Assembly: GCA_017963715.1 (NCBI GenBank)
Contig: JAGCTK010000085.1
Span: forward strand, 1-5,415
Length of the DNA stretch: 5,415 bases
DNA from: Alphaproteobacteria bacterium
GTDB lineage: Bacteria > Pseudomonadota > Alphaproteobacteria > RF32 > CAG-239
Direction of reading: 5' to 3'
Part shown: positions 1 to 5,415 of the stretch, piece by piece
Layout: each line of letters opens with the position of its first letter
Position numbering within the stretch: the first letter of the stretch is position 1
Made by a program: the position numbers and the translations under genes
The notes under the pieces: generated by a model
What the model was told of the DNA's origin: nothing
Database searches by the model: none
Seen by the model: the letters and a program-made list of their open reading frames with translations, nothing else

Positions 1-657
1 AGCCCGCGTCAAACAACAAAGGGACACCGCGAAACCATCCATATCAACGGTTGGGATGAATTTGCAACGGTGGACATTATGGACGAAGACGGCACCGTGA
101 TGTTGCCCGTCAACGGCGGCAAGCATTTTAAAGAGATGTCAATGGGCAGCCATATCTTAAATTACGATTCCATGATTGTCCTCACACACTTTAAGGGGCA
201 CGTCATGGGCGGATTCGGCGGCTCGATTAAAAACATCGCCATCGGTTGTGCCGACGGCAAAATCGGCAAAAAGATGCTGCATACCTATCCGGGGCAGGAT
301 CAATGGTCGGTCACCAAAGCCCCTTTTATGGAACACATGGTTGAATCGGCCAAGGCGACCGTCGATCATTTTGCGCCGCACATCACTTTTCTTAATGTGT
401 TGCGCCGGATGTCCGTCGATTGTGATTGCATGGGTGTGGCCGCTGCGGAACCGACCATTCGTGACATCGGAATTTTAGCATCCACCGATATTGTTGCCAT
501 TGATCAAGCCTCGATTGATTTGGTGTATCAGGCGCCCGCAGAAGAACTGCACGACATCAAAGAGCGCATTGAATCGCGCGAAGGTTTGCATCAGTTGGCA
601 TATGGGGCGCAAATCGGGCTTGGCTCGCGCGAATATGAGTTGATTGAAATCAAATAA
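1..657 (+). CDS. DUF362 domain protein, 5'-truncated by the window edge
   Basis: The frame is open from base 1 to the TAA at 655-657, giving 218 residues that form the C-terminal part of the protein; the true start lies outside the window. The segment matches what I know of the DUF362 family, often annotated as uncharacterised Fe-S centre proteins. Landmarks are VDIMDEDG (residues 24-31), a GGKHFKE segment, LTHFKGHVMGGFGGSIKN with its glycine-rich core, a conserved SVDCDC cysteine pair, the DIGILASTDIVAIDQA block, and a terminal IGLGSREYELI. The CDC cysteines are plausible ligands for a metal or Fe-S cluster. No CxxCxxC ferredoxin insert is visible in this part. The family is typically about 370 residues, so roughly 150 N-terminal residues are probably missing. 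Biochemical function is unknown. The GNAT gene follows after 18 bases and is probably co-transcribed. Confidence 0.88.
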   Translation, partial: SPRQTTKGHRETIHINGWDEFATVDIMDEDGTVMLPVNGGKHFKEMSMGSHILNYDSMIVLTHFKGHVMGGFGGSIKNIAIGCADGKIGKKMLHTYPGQDQWSVTKAPFMEHMVESAKATVDHFAPHITFLNVLRRMSVDCDCMGVAAAEPTIRDIGILASTDIVAIDQASIDLVYQAPAEELHDIKERIESREGLHQLAYGAQIGLGSREYELIEIK

Positions 658-661
658 CAAC

Positions 662-667
662 AAAGAG
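662..667 (+). promoter_or_regulatory. Ribosome binding site of the GNAT gene
   Basis: AAAGAG lies 8 bases before the ATG at 676, in the short gap after the DUF362 stop codon. It is a weak but well-placed Shine-Dalgarno match and supports the 676 start. Confidence 0.5.
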
Positions 668-675
668 CATACACC

Positions 676-1488
676 ATGTTTGATAAAATCGCACGAAATC
701 ATAACATATTTCTCTCTGATTTGTTCTTAAAAGATGCCATGGCTTTTTGTGTGATCGATTCTATCCGAAATGATGCCGAAAGATATCCGACGCCCAAGGT
801 TTTTTCGGATAAAAAAGATTGTATCATGATCAATTCCGATCCCAATCACTCGGTGATTACCTGGACATCTGATAATTTTAAGGCATACGGCCAACTTTAT
901 GATTTTATCAAACAAGAATTTGGTGCCAATGCGCCCTTAAAGATTATGGCCAAAAAATGTTTTTATGATGACTTGGTCAAAAACCGCAAAATGCCCGCAT
1001 TAAATGTGCAAACACTGGGGGTTTACTCATGTCTCAAATTAAACGATGTTGCATACATCGGCCGTCCCGATCAGGCAAAGACAGATGAAATTTTGCAAGT
1101 GGCACAAATGCTTGTCAATTTTGATAAAGAGACGAAGGAAAATCCCGATGCGCAAGTGGCTGAATATATGGATTTGGCATCTGAATTTGTTTGTGGCCCG
1201 ACGCATTGTGTTTGGCGCGATAGAAATGACAAACTTGTGGCACTCGCAACACTTCGAATAAACGAAAGATATCCCCGCATCGGAAGAGTCTATACCCTCG
1301 TTGATGAACGCGGAAAATCTTATGCCAAAATGCTTGTTCATTATTTGACAACGCAAATCTTGAAGGCAGGCAAAAAAGCCTTGCTTTTTACGGATTTTGA
1401 CTATGCGCCGTCAAATCGCTGCTATCAGGCCATCGGATATAAATTAAATGACACGATTGTCAATTTCATCCCCCCGATTGAAGAATAA
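676..1488 (+). CDS. GNAT family N-acetyltransferase with an extra N-terminal domain
   Basis: This is a 270-residue protein with a C-terminal GNAT fold at about residues 170-265. Visible elements are a beta strand KLVALATLRIN (186-196), then RIGRVYTLVDERGKSYAKML (201-220), which corresponds to motif A and the acetyl-CoA pyrophosphate loop, and LFTDFDYAPSNRCYQAIGY (237-255), which is the typical motif B with its Asn and Tyr. The usual Q/RxxGxG/A loop reads R212-G-K-S-Y-A217, so the second glycine is replaced by serine. Residues 1-130 form a separate region that I cannot assign; two-part GNAT proteins of about 270 residues with this C-terminal pattern are common. The acceptor substrate cannot be inferred. 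It sits 18 bases after the DUF362 gene on the same strand, suggesting a shared transcript. The predicted protein is soluble and cytoplasmic, with no signal peptide or membrane segment. Confidence 0.83.
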   Translation: MFDKIARNHNIFLSDLFLKDAMAFCVIDSIRNDAERYPTPKVFSDKKDCIMINSDPNHSVITWTSDNFKAYGQLYDFIKQEFGANAPLKIMAKKCFYDDLVKNRKMPALNVQTLGVYSCLKLNDVAYIGRPDQAKTDEILQVAQMLVNFDKETKENPDAQVAEYMDLASEFVCGPTHCVWRDRNDKLVALATLRINERYPRIGRVYTLVDERGKSYAKMLVHYLTTQILKAGKKALLFTDFDYAPSNRCYQAIGYKLNDTIVNFIPPIEE

Positions 1489-1516
1489 AAAAAACGAATC
1501 ACAAATCTTTTGTTTG

Positions 1517-1552
1517 TTTTGAAACACAAGCATATACGTTCAAAATTTTTTT
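1517..1552 (+). terminator. Weak intrinsic terminator candidate after the GNAT gene
   Basis: TTTTGAA (1517-1523) can pair with TTCAAAA (1539-1545) across a 15-base loop, and seven T residues follow directly (1546-1552). The stem is AU-rich and so weak, but its position 28 bases after the GNAT stop fits the end of the plus-strand transcript. The rest of the convergent gap (1553-1697) holds no gene or strong hairpin that I can see. Confidence 0.35.
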
Positions 1553-1697
1553 ATCATATTTTGCCTCGCATGTCGGCGCCAATGCACCTGTTCTGTGAGA
1601 ATCGACGGTTTGTATAAGAAGATGAAAAGGTGTTTGTTGTGCAATTTGTGGCAAAACTAAAGTTTGTGATTTTGCATCCCACGCTTAAAATCGGTCA

Positions 1698-2942
1698 TTA
1701 TTTTTTTAATGCAGCGCAAACATCCTTAAAGCCTGCGATAATTTCTTTCTCATGCGGAATGACTTTGTTTGTCATCACAGGTTTTCCGTTGCAAAAAACA
1801 TCCGTGATGCAAGAACTGTCCGCCGCATAAATCATATTTGATTGGAGGTTATTATTCGGCAACAAAAATTGATTGTTCATATCGACCAATATAAAATCGG
1901 CCAAATTGCCCTCTTTAATTTCACCGGCTTTGATGGAAAAAGCCTCAAACCCGTTTTTGGTTGCGATATCAAAAATATCATCCACTTTACCTGCCAAAAC
2001 CGAATTTGCTTTATTTTTTGCCGACAGTGCCGCCAATTTCATCTCAGATATCATAGACAGGCTGTTGTTGGATGAAACGCCGTCTGTGCCGAGCGTGAGA
2101 TTTAAGCCGGCGTCTAAATATTTTTGCAACCCCATTTGCCCTGAACCCAATTTTAAGTTCGACGTCGGACAATGCGCCAAAGTGGTGCCCGTCTTTTTGA
2201 TGAGCGCTATTTCATCATCGTTTAGATGGACGGCGTGCGCAAAAAGTGTTTTCGGCCCCATAACTCCCCATTGATAAAGCAGTTCAACCGGGCGACAACC
2301 AAACTTTTGGATGCAGTCATCCACCTCTTTTTGTGTTTCGGAAACGTGAATTTGCAGATATGTATCATATTTTTTTGCCAAATCGGAAAATGTCTGTATC
2401 AACTTTTGCGAACAGGTATAAACCGAGTGGCAACAAAGCGCTTTTGTGATGCGCTCATTTGTATGGGGACTTTTAATATGCGCAATACCTTCTCGGATGC
2501 TTTCTTCGGTTTTTTGATCATCAAAAAAATCCATCCCGAGATAAGGTATGATGCCGCGAATTCCCATATCTTCAACCGCTTTTATCGTGCCCGGAATATA
2601 AAAATACATATCCGTAAAACAGGTTGTTCCCGTCTTAATCATTTCCAAAATCGCATAGCGAGAAAGCGGATAAATATGTTCCGGCTTTAGTTTGGCCTCA
2701 CGCGGAAAAATATCTTGATTGAGCCAATCAAACAAATTTTTATCCTCACCGATACCGCGCAAAAACATCATACTTGCGTGTGTATGTGTGTTGCAAAAAG
2801 AAGGCAAAATGGCTTTACCTCTGCAATCAATAACTTGTGCTTCCGGCATATCTATCAGGTCTGCAATTTGCGCCAGATGATTGCCGTCAATCAAAATATC
2901 GCATACTTTGTTGTTCAGAAAAACATTTTTAAGTAAAATCAT
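1698..2942 (-). CDS. Amidohydrolase, MTA/SAH deaminase-like (mtaD-like)
   Basis: A 414-residue metal-dependent amidohydrolase of the ATZ/TRZ/MtaD group, of normal length for the family. It has an N-terminal beta-sandwich strand region (about 1-48), a TIM-barrel catalytic domain, and a C-terminal return to the sandwich (KEGNLADFILVD, 344-355). Catalytic landmarks are the metal-binding HTH of NTHTHASM (H53, H55), IHVSE (H199, E202), FAHAVHL (H236), HCPTSNLKLGSG (258-268) and LGTDGVSSNNSL (D287). Family members convert 5'-methylthioadenosine or S-adenosylhomocysteine to the inosine analogue plus ammonia, which belongs to methionine and SAM by-product salvage. The substrate is not certain, because the arginines thought to hold the homocysteine carboxylate are not obvious. 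The ATG at 2942 has a good Shine-Dalgarno site. It is the last gene of a three-gene minus-strand operon, 26 bases after the CDF gene. The predicted protein is cytoplasmic. Confidence 0.85.
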   Translation of the reverse strand: MILLKNVFLNNKVCDILIDGNHLAQIADLIDMPEAQVIDCRGKAILPSFCNTHTHASMMFLRGIGEDKNLFDWLNQDIFPREAKLKPEHIYPLSRYAILEMIKTGTTCFTDMYFYIPGTIKAVEDMGIRGIIPYLGMDFFDDQKTEESIREGIAHIKSPHTNERITKALCCHSVYTCSQKLIQTFSDLAKKYDTYLQIHVSETQKEVDDCIQKFGCRPVELLYQWGVMGPKTLFAHAVHLNDDEIALIKKTGTTLAHCPTSNLKLGSGQMGLQKYLDAGLNLTLGTDGVSSNNSLSMISEMKLAALSAKNKANSVLAGKVDDIFDIATKNGFEAFSIKAGEIKEGNLADFILVDMNNQFLLPNNNLQSNMIYAADSSCITDVFCNGKPVMTNKVIPHEKEIIAGFKDVCAALKK

Positions 2943-2949
2943 AACATTA

Positions 2950-2954
2950 CCTCT
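2950..2954 (-). promoter_or_regulatory. Ribosome binding site of the amidohydrolase gene
   Basis: On the minus strand AGAGG, within AAGAGGTAA, lies 7 bases before the ATG at 2942. It separates the true start from an out-of-frame ATG at 2945-2947. Confidence 0.65.
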
Positions 2955-2968
2955 TTTAAAAAATTTCC

Positions 2969-4078
2969 TTATTCCGTTGTTGAAACGTCAACATCCGGCA
3001 TAATTTCAAATTTATACTGCGGATAAGCATTGTGCAATTCTTCCAAAAGAATTTTTATGCCCTCTTCCGGCTTGATACCAAAACTTAACACCACATCAAA
3101 GTGCATGACTTTTGCCTGAATATCCAAATAAAAGCCGTGCACTTGGAGGGCCCATTTGTGCTGCATGATGCATTTTTTGACATCTTTTTCAATTTTCATG
3201 GCCTCGTCATTTTTGGTATTATAGGCATATATGCCCACCGCCGCCAAAACAACACCTGTTTTCTCATATATTTTGGGCTCAATTCGGCGGGTTAAACTTC
3301 GGATTTCTTTGGCACTCATCGTGTCCGGCACTTCTATATGCACCGAGGCATAATACTTGTCCGGTCCGTAATTATACATAATCAAATCATAGGCGCCACG
3401 CACCTCAGGCTCATCTGCTATCAGATGTTTGATTTTGTTTGTGAGTTCTCTATCTGCCCTTGTTCCCAAAATATCATTTAAGGTTTCAACCATCATCTCA
3501 ATACCGGCTTTGATAATAAATCCGGAAATGATGACGCCGACATAGGCTTCCAAAGAATAGCCCGTCAATATAAAAACAATGGCCGACACCAAAACCGAAG
3601 CGGACAATATTGCATCAGATAAAGCATCCGAGCCGGAAGCGACCAGTGCGCCGGAATTGGCCTTTTTGCCTTGTGCTTTAACGTATTTTCCCAAAACAAC
3701 CTTAACCACCACCGCAACCGCGATAATAACAAGCGATGTCATACTGTAATCTGGCACCTCGGGATAAATTATTTTCTTTATTGATTCGACAAGCGACGTG
3801 ATACCGGCATAAAGCACAATTCCCGACACCATCATGGCACTTAAATATTCAATACGGCCATAGCCCAAAGGATGCTTTTTATCCGGCAGTTTTCCCGCCA
3901 GTTTTGTGCCCACAATCGTAATAATCGAAGAAAGCGCATCCGATAAATTGTTGACCGCATCAAGTATCACGGCAATCGAATTGGATACAACACCGACAAC
4001 AGCCTTAAATGCCGCCAACACAACATTGGTTAAAATACCGACAATACTTGTTTGGATGATAATTTTATCACGATTCAT
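2969..4078 (-). CDS. Cation diffusion facilitator (CDF) family metal efflux transporter
   Basis: A 369-residue inner-membrane metal/proton antiporter. Six hydrophobic segments fall at about residues 8-31, 33-60, 79-103, 112-130, 143-170 and 173-195. The family signature DKKHPLGYGRIEYLS (66-80) follows the second segment. The transport-site pairs read N43-xxx-D47 in TM2 (AVNNLSD) and D151-xxx-D155 in TM5 (SDALSD), unlike the HxxxD pairs of classical Zn exporters or the D/H set of FieF. The C-terminus holds the usual cytoplasmic dimer domain (about 207-285: YDLIMYNYGPD, ASVHIEVPDTMSA) and then a second region of similar character (about 295-365: QVHGFYLD, MHFDVVLSF, PDVDVS). There is no His-rich loop. 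The metal is uncertain; Mn, Fe or Co are as plausible as Zn. It is the middle gene of the operon, starting 11 bases after the MBL-rubredoxin gene. Confidence 0.9.
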   Translation of the reverse strand: MNRDKIIIQTSIVGILTNVVLAAFKAVVGVVSNSIAVILDAVNNLSDALSSIITIVGTKLAGKLPDKKHPLGYGRIEYLSAMMVSGIVLYAGITSLVESIKKIIYPEVPDYSMTSLVIIAVAVVVKVVLGKYVKAQGKKANSGALVASGSDALSDAILSASVLVSAIVFILTGYSLEAYVGVIISGFIIKAGIEMMVETLNDILGTRADRELTNKIKHLIADEPEVRGAYDLIMYNYGPDKYYASVHIEVPDTMSAKEIRSLTRRIEPKIYEKTGVVLAAVGIYAYNTKNDEAMKIEKDVKKCIMQHKWALQVHGFYLDIQAKVMHFDVVLSFGIKPEEGIKILLEELHNAYPQYKFEIMPDVDVSTTE

Positions 4079-4086
4079 TTTCTAAG

Positions 4087-4091
4087 TCCTT
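4087..4091 (-). promoter_or_regulatory. Ribosome binding site of the CDF gene, overlapping the upstream stop codon
   Basis: On the minus strand AAGGA lies 8 bases before the ATG at 4078. Its first bases are shared with the TAA stop (4092-4090) of the MBL-rubredoxin gene. This arrangement favours translational coupling of the two genes and confirms the 4078 start. Confidence 0.65.
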
Positions 4092-5028
4092 ACGCCGCAT
4101 TAAATTTTGTTTTCGGTTGTCTGCAACGCGGGCATTTCCAATCTTCAGGCAAATCCTCAAAAGCCACACTGTTGTTCTCGGCCGGGTCATAAACATAGCC
4201 GCAAACAGAGCAAACGTATTTTCCTGTCTTGGTTTTGAATACAATCTCTCCAATCGGTAATGTTTTCGGCGGATTATTCAAATCCACAATACGTTTTTCT
4301 TCCAAATTTTCAATACCCAAAGGCGTATGTGTTGAGAGATAAACGGTCGGATTATGGCTTACAAATTCACGAACTCGGTTTAAGGTCTCACGTGCCGCTG
4401 CTTTATCCTCGTAAATCACCGATATTTTATTGGCATAAAGGGCTTCATCTGTATAGGTAATATCGCCTTCAAACATATAAAACAAACCATCATCTTCGGC
4501 AATAATCAAACTGTTGCCTTTTGTATGTCCTTTTGCCTTAATGTAATACACGCCATCTGCTATCTTTTGGCTTTCAGGGAAATTATGATACGCTCCATCT
4601 GTGAAATAAACAGGGATGACGTTGGAGATGTTTTTGATTTCATCCGCATCGCATTCTTCGGCATTGACATAGATTTCGGCATTTGGAAAACTCTTTAATT
4701 CGCCCGTATGGTCGGCGTGCTTGTGGGTAATCAAAATCTTGCTAACCTGTTCAGGTTTATATCCTAAATCTTTCAGCGCTTCCATATAAGACTTAATGTC
4801 TTTTCCCGTATAAATCATTGTTTTTTCATCGGGGGATTCTTCAGGCGTTCCAGCCGGCAAGCCGGTATCCACCAAAATCACTTCGTTTCCCGTATCAATC
4901 ACATAGTTTTGCAAGCCTGAGGCGTATTTGACATTGGCATCAAACTTATCTAAACCCTCTTCGCCGCCAAAAGCAAAAGGCTGTGTCATAAATCCATTGT
5001 TTCTAAATTTTACCGCTTGTATTTTCAT
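4090..5028 (-). CDS. Metallo-beta-lactamase-fold hydrolase with C-terminal rubredoxin domain
   Basis: A 312-residue two-domain protein. Residues about 1-260 are a metallo-beta-lactamase fold with a full hydrolase-type metal site: THKHADH (H102, H104, D106, H107), GHTKGN (H168), EGDITY (D189) and STHTPLG (H234). This is the HxHxDH form seen in glyoxalase II and lactonase relatives, not the HxExD form of flavodiiron proteins. Residues about 268-310 are a rubredoxin: [14 protein letters not shown] (C273, C276), FEDLPEDW and KCPRC (C299, C302), expected to bind one mononuclear iron for electron transfer. The stretch between the two CxxC pairs is 22 residues, about 7 fewer than in standard rubredoxins. 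There is no flavodoxin domain and no signal peptide. The substrate and redox partner are unknown. First gene of the operon; the ATG at 5028 is supported by AAAGGAA. Confidence 0.88.
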   Translation of the reverse strand: MKIQAVKFRNNGFMTQPFAFGGEEGLDKFDANVKYASGLQNYVIDTGNEVILVDTGLPAGTPEESPDEKTMIYTGKDIKSYMEALKDLGYKPEQVSKILITHKHADHTGELKSFPNAEIYVNAEECDADEIKNISNVIPVYFTDGAYHNFPESQKIADGVYYIKAKGHTKGNSLIIAEDDGLFYMFEGDITYTDEALYANKISVIYEDKAAARETLNRVREFVSHNPTVYLSTHTPLGIENLEEKRIVDLNNPPKTLPIGEIVFKTKTGKYVCSVCGYVYDPAENNSVAFEDLPEDWKCPRCRQPKTKFNAA

Positions 5029-5035
5029 ATGATCG

Positions 5036-5042
5036 TTCCTTT
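5036..5042 (-). promoter_or_regulatory. Ribosome binding site of the MBL-rubredoxin gene
   Basis: On the minus strand AAAGGAA lies 7 bases before the ATG at 5028. It is the strongest-looking site in the operon and supports this start. Confidence 0.65.
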
Positions 5043-5066
5043 ATTCATCTATTTACAATACCATAC

Positions 5067-5094
5067 AGTATAAAAAATTTTTTATAGAATGCAA
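5067..5094 (-). promoter_or_regulatory. Sigma70-like promoter of the MBL-rubredoxin / CDF / amidohydrolase operon
   Basis: On the minus strand a -35-like TTGCAT (5094-5089) and a -10-like TATACT (5072-5067, five of six consensus bases) are separated by 16 bases of A/T-rich sequence. The predicted start would be near 5060, giving a leader of about 30 bases before the ATG at 5028. The site sits just after the minus-strand terminator at 5121-5149, as expected for an independent transcription unit. I recognise no operator within it. Confidence 0.5.
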
Positions 5095-5120
5095 GAGTTA
5101 CAACATACCACATATCAAAC

Positions 5121-5149
5121 AAAAAAACCTCCCGTAAAGGGAGATGTTT
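5121..5149 (-). terminator. Intrinsic terminator ending the hairpin-rich segment
   Basis: On the minus strand CTCCC (5143-5139) pairs with GGGAG (5133-5129) around the 5-base loop TTTAC. An outer AAAC/GTTT pairing (5149-5146 with 5128-5125) extends the stem past a 2-base bulge. Seven T residues (5127-5121) follow the core stem. This is a well-formed Rho-independent terminator for minus-strand transcripts arriving from the right, placed between the hairpin segment and the operon promoter. Confidence 0.65.
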
Positions 5150-5217
5150 ATTTGGTGGAGGATAGGACCCACTCGGATTTGGAACTTCTGAAAAGCCCGG
5201 AAATACGGGAAACCCTG

Positions 5218-5259
5218 ATAGATACAAGCTCAGACCGGTCTGTTTAGTATCTATTTTTT
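5218..5259. repeat. Imperfect inverted repeat with palindromic centre
   Basis: ATAGATAC (5218-5225) and GTATCTAT (5247-5254) are perfect inverted arms. Between them is the perfect 12-bp palindrome CAGACCGGTCTG (5231-5242), flanked by unpaired AAGCT and TTTA. On the plus strand the arm runs into six T residues (5254-5259), so it could also end a plus-strand transcript. On the minus strand it would be a 5' structural hairpin of the candidate RNA, or the palindrome could be a protein-binding site. The pairing is plain in the sequence; the role is not. Confidence 0.55.
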
Positions 5260-5275
5260 CACAATTTACAATAAT

Positions 5276-5303
5276 AAAAAAGCCGAGCGATCAAACTCGG
5301 CTT
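5276..5303 (-). terminator. Strong intrinsic terminator of the gene at the right edge
   Basis: AAGCCGAG (5280-5287) and CTCGGCTT (5296-5303) form a perfect 8-bp stem around an 8-base loop. On the minus strand the stem ends in a run of six T residues (5281-5276). It begins 20 bases after the stop codon of the partial gene at 5324. A few T residues on the other side (5310-5314) could give weak activity on the plus strand. Confidence 0.8.
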
Positions 5304-5323
5304 ACTGGCTTTTTACATTTAAT

Positions 5324-5415
5324 CTACTTAACTTCTTTCCACCAAGGGGCAAATTGTTGGTCATTGTTCTTTAGTTCCACAATTTCACCGATTTTTGGGG
5401 TAATGATATTCAAAT
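5324..5415 (-). CDS. C-terminal fragment of an unidentified protein, cut by the window edge
   Basis: On the minus strand the frame is open from the window edge to a TAG at 5326-5324, giving 29 codons. The peptide starts LNIITPKIGEIVEL and ends FAPWWKEVK. It is lysine- and acidic-rich with a Trp pair close to the C-terminus. That it is a real gene end is supported by the strong terminator 20 bases downstream and by the absence of stops in this frame. The fragment is too short for me to name a family. Confidence 0.6.
   Translation of the reverse strand, partial: LNIITPKIGEIVELKNNDQQFAPWWKEVK

Larger units (their letters stand above)
5121..5259 (-). ncRNA. Candidate small RNA or attenuating leader (unidentified)
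   Basis: No credible protein gene covers this stretch. It lies between the terminator of the gene to the right (5276-5303) and its own terminator (5121-5149). Read on the minus strand it can form: a long hairpin with an 8-bp base (5254-5247 with 5225-5218) and a palindromic tip; CCCG/CGGG with a 6-base loop (5209-5196); GTGGG/TCCAC with a C-rich loop TCCTATCC (5172-5155); and the CTCCC/GGGAG terminator. The C-rich loop could in principle pair with purine-rich Shine-Dalgarno sites, as in some anti-Shine-Dalgarno small RNAs. I found no convincing promoter for it and match no known family: SRP RNA, 6S RNA, tmRNA and the common metal riboswitches were considered. An attenuated leader read through into the operon is the main alternative. 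Confidence 0.35.

Noticed and set aside
1488..1520. Minus-strand terminator for the amidohydrolase gene, with eight T residues on that strand
   Set aside because: The possible stem (AAAAC/GTTTT with interruptions) is very weak and lies about 180 bases past the stop codon. I could not support it well enough to list.
1630..1830. Plus-strand open frame of 66 codons at the end of the convergent gap
   Set aside because: More than half of it is antisense to the well-supported amidohydrolase gene, and it lacks a ribosome binding site and recognisable features.
4090..5028. Flavodiiron (nitric oxide or oxygen reductase) protein
   Set aside because: There is no flavodoxin domain, and the metal motif is HxHxDH, which is hydrolase-type, instead of HxExD.
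5045..5227. Open frame of 60 codons on the minus strand
   Set aside because: It runs through the terminator and the promoter, its composition is odd (Pro/Gly/Phe-rich, then aromatic), and no ribosome binding site is convincing. It is more likely chance translation of the structured segment.
5151..5230. tRNA-like features on the minus strand: an apparent CCTCCACCA 3' end, a GTTCCAAATCC segment resembling a T-loop, and a 7-base loop containing TCA like a selenocysteine anticodon
   Set aside because: No complementary 5' acceptor strand (GGAGG) occurs upstream, there is no proper T-arm, and the anticodon-like stem relies on G-U pairs and competes with the CCCG/CGGG hairpin.
5119..5259. Metal riboswitch (NiCo/czcD or yybP-ykoY type) upstream of the CDF operon
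   Set aside because: The conserved core sequences I know for these classes are not visible, and the operon has its own promoter after the terminator.

Overview
The window reads as an ordinary chromosomal segment from a bacterium of moderate to low GC content. It has compact gene spacing, purine-rich Shine-Dalgarno sites (AAAGAG, AGAGG, AAGGA) and intrinsic terminators. A CDC-type DUF362 protein, a rubredoxin-fused metallo-beta-lactamase-fold protein and an MTA/SAH-deaminase-like amidohydrolase together suggest an anaerobic or microaerophilic, perhaps host-associated, organism. That is inference: nothing here fixes the phylum. I see no transposase, integrase, CRISPR array, rRNA or credible tRNA.

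Left part, plus strand (1-1488): the 3' part of a DUF362 gene, cut by the window edge, is followed 18 bases later by a complete GNAT-type acetyltransferase gene, probably in the same transcript. A short convergent intergenic region (1489-1697) holds only a weak AU-rich terminator candidate.

Central part, minus strand (5028 down to 1698): three tightly packed genes form a likely operon. In order of transcription they are a metallo-beta-lactamase-fold protein with a C-terminal rubredoxin domain, a cation diffusion facilitator (CDF) metal exporter, and an amidohydrolase of the MTA/SAH deaminase group. Gaps are 11 and 26 bases, and the Shine-Dalgarno site of the CDF gene overlaps the stop codon of the gene before it. 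A sigma70-like promoter (TTGCAT-16-TATACT) lies just upstream of the first gene. A shared theme of metal or redox homeostasis plus methylthio-nucleoside salvage is possible but not shown by the sequence.

Right part (5045-5415): going leftward on the minus strand, there is the last 29 codons of an unidentified gene, its strong terminator (5276-5303), a stretch of about 140 bases containing several hairpins that ends in a second good minus-strand terminator (5121-5149), and then the operon promoter. The hairpin stretch between the two terminators is not explained by a protein gene. It is the best candidate here for something undescribed: a small RNA or an attenuating leader.
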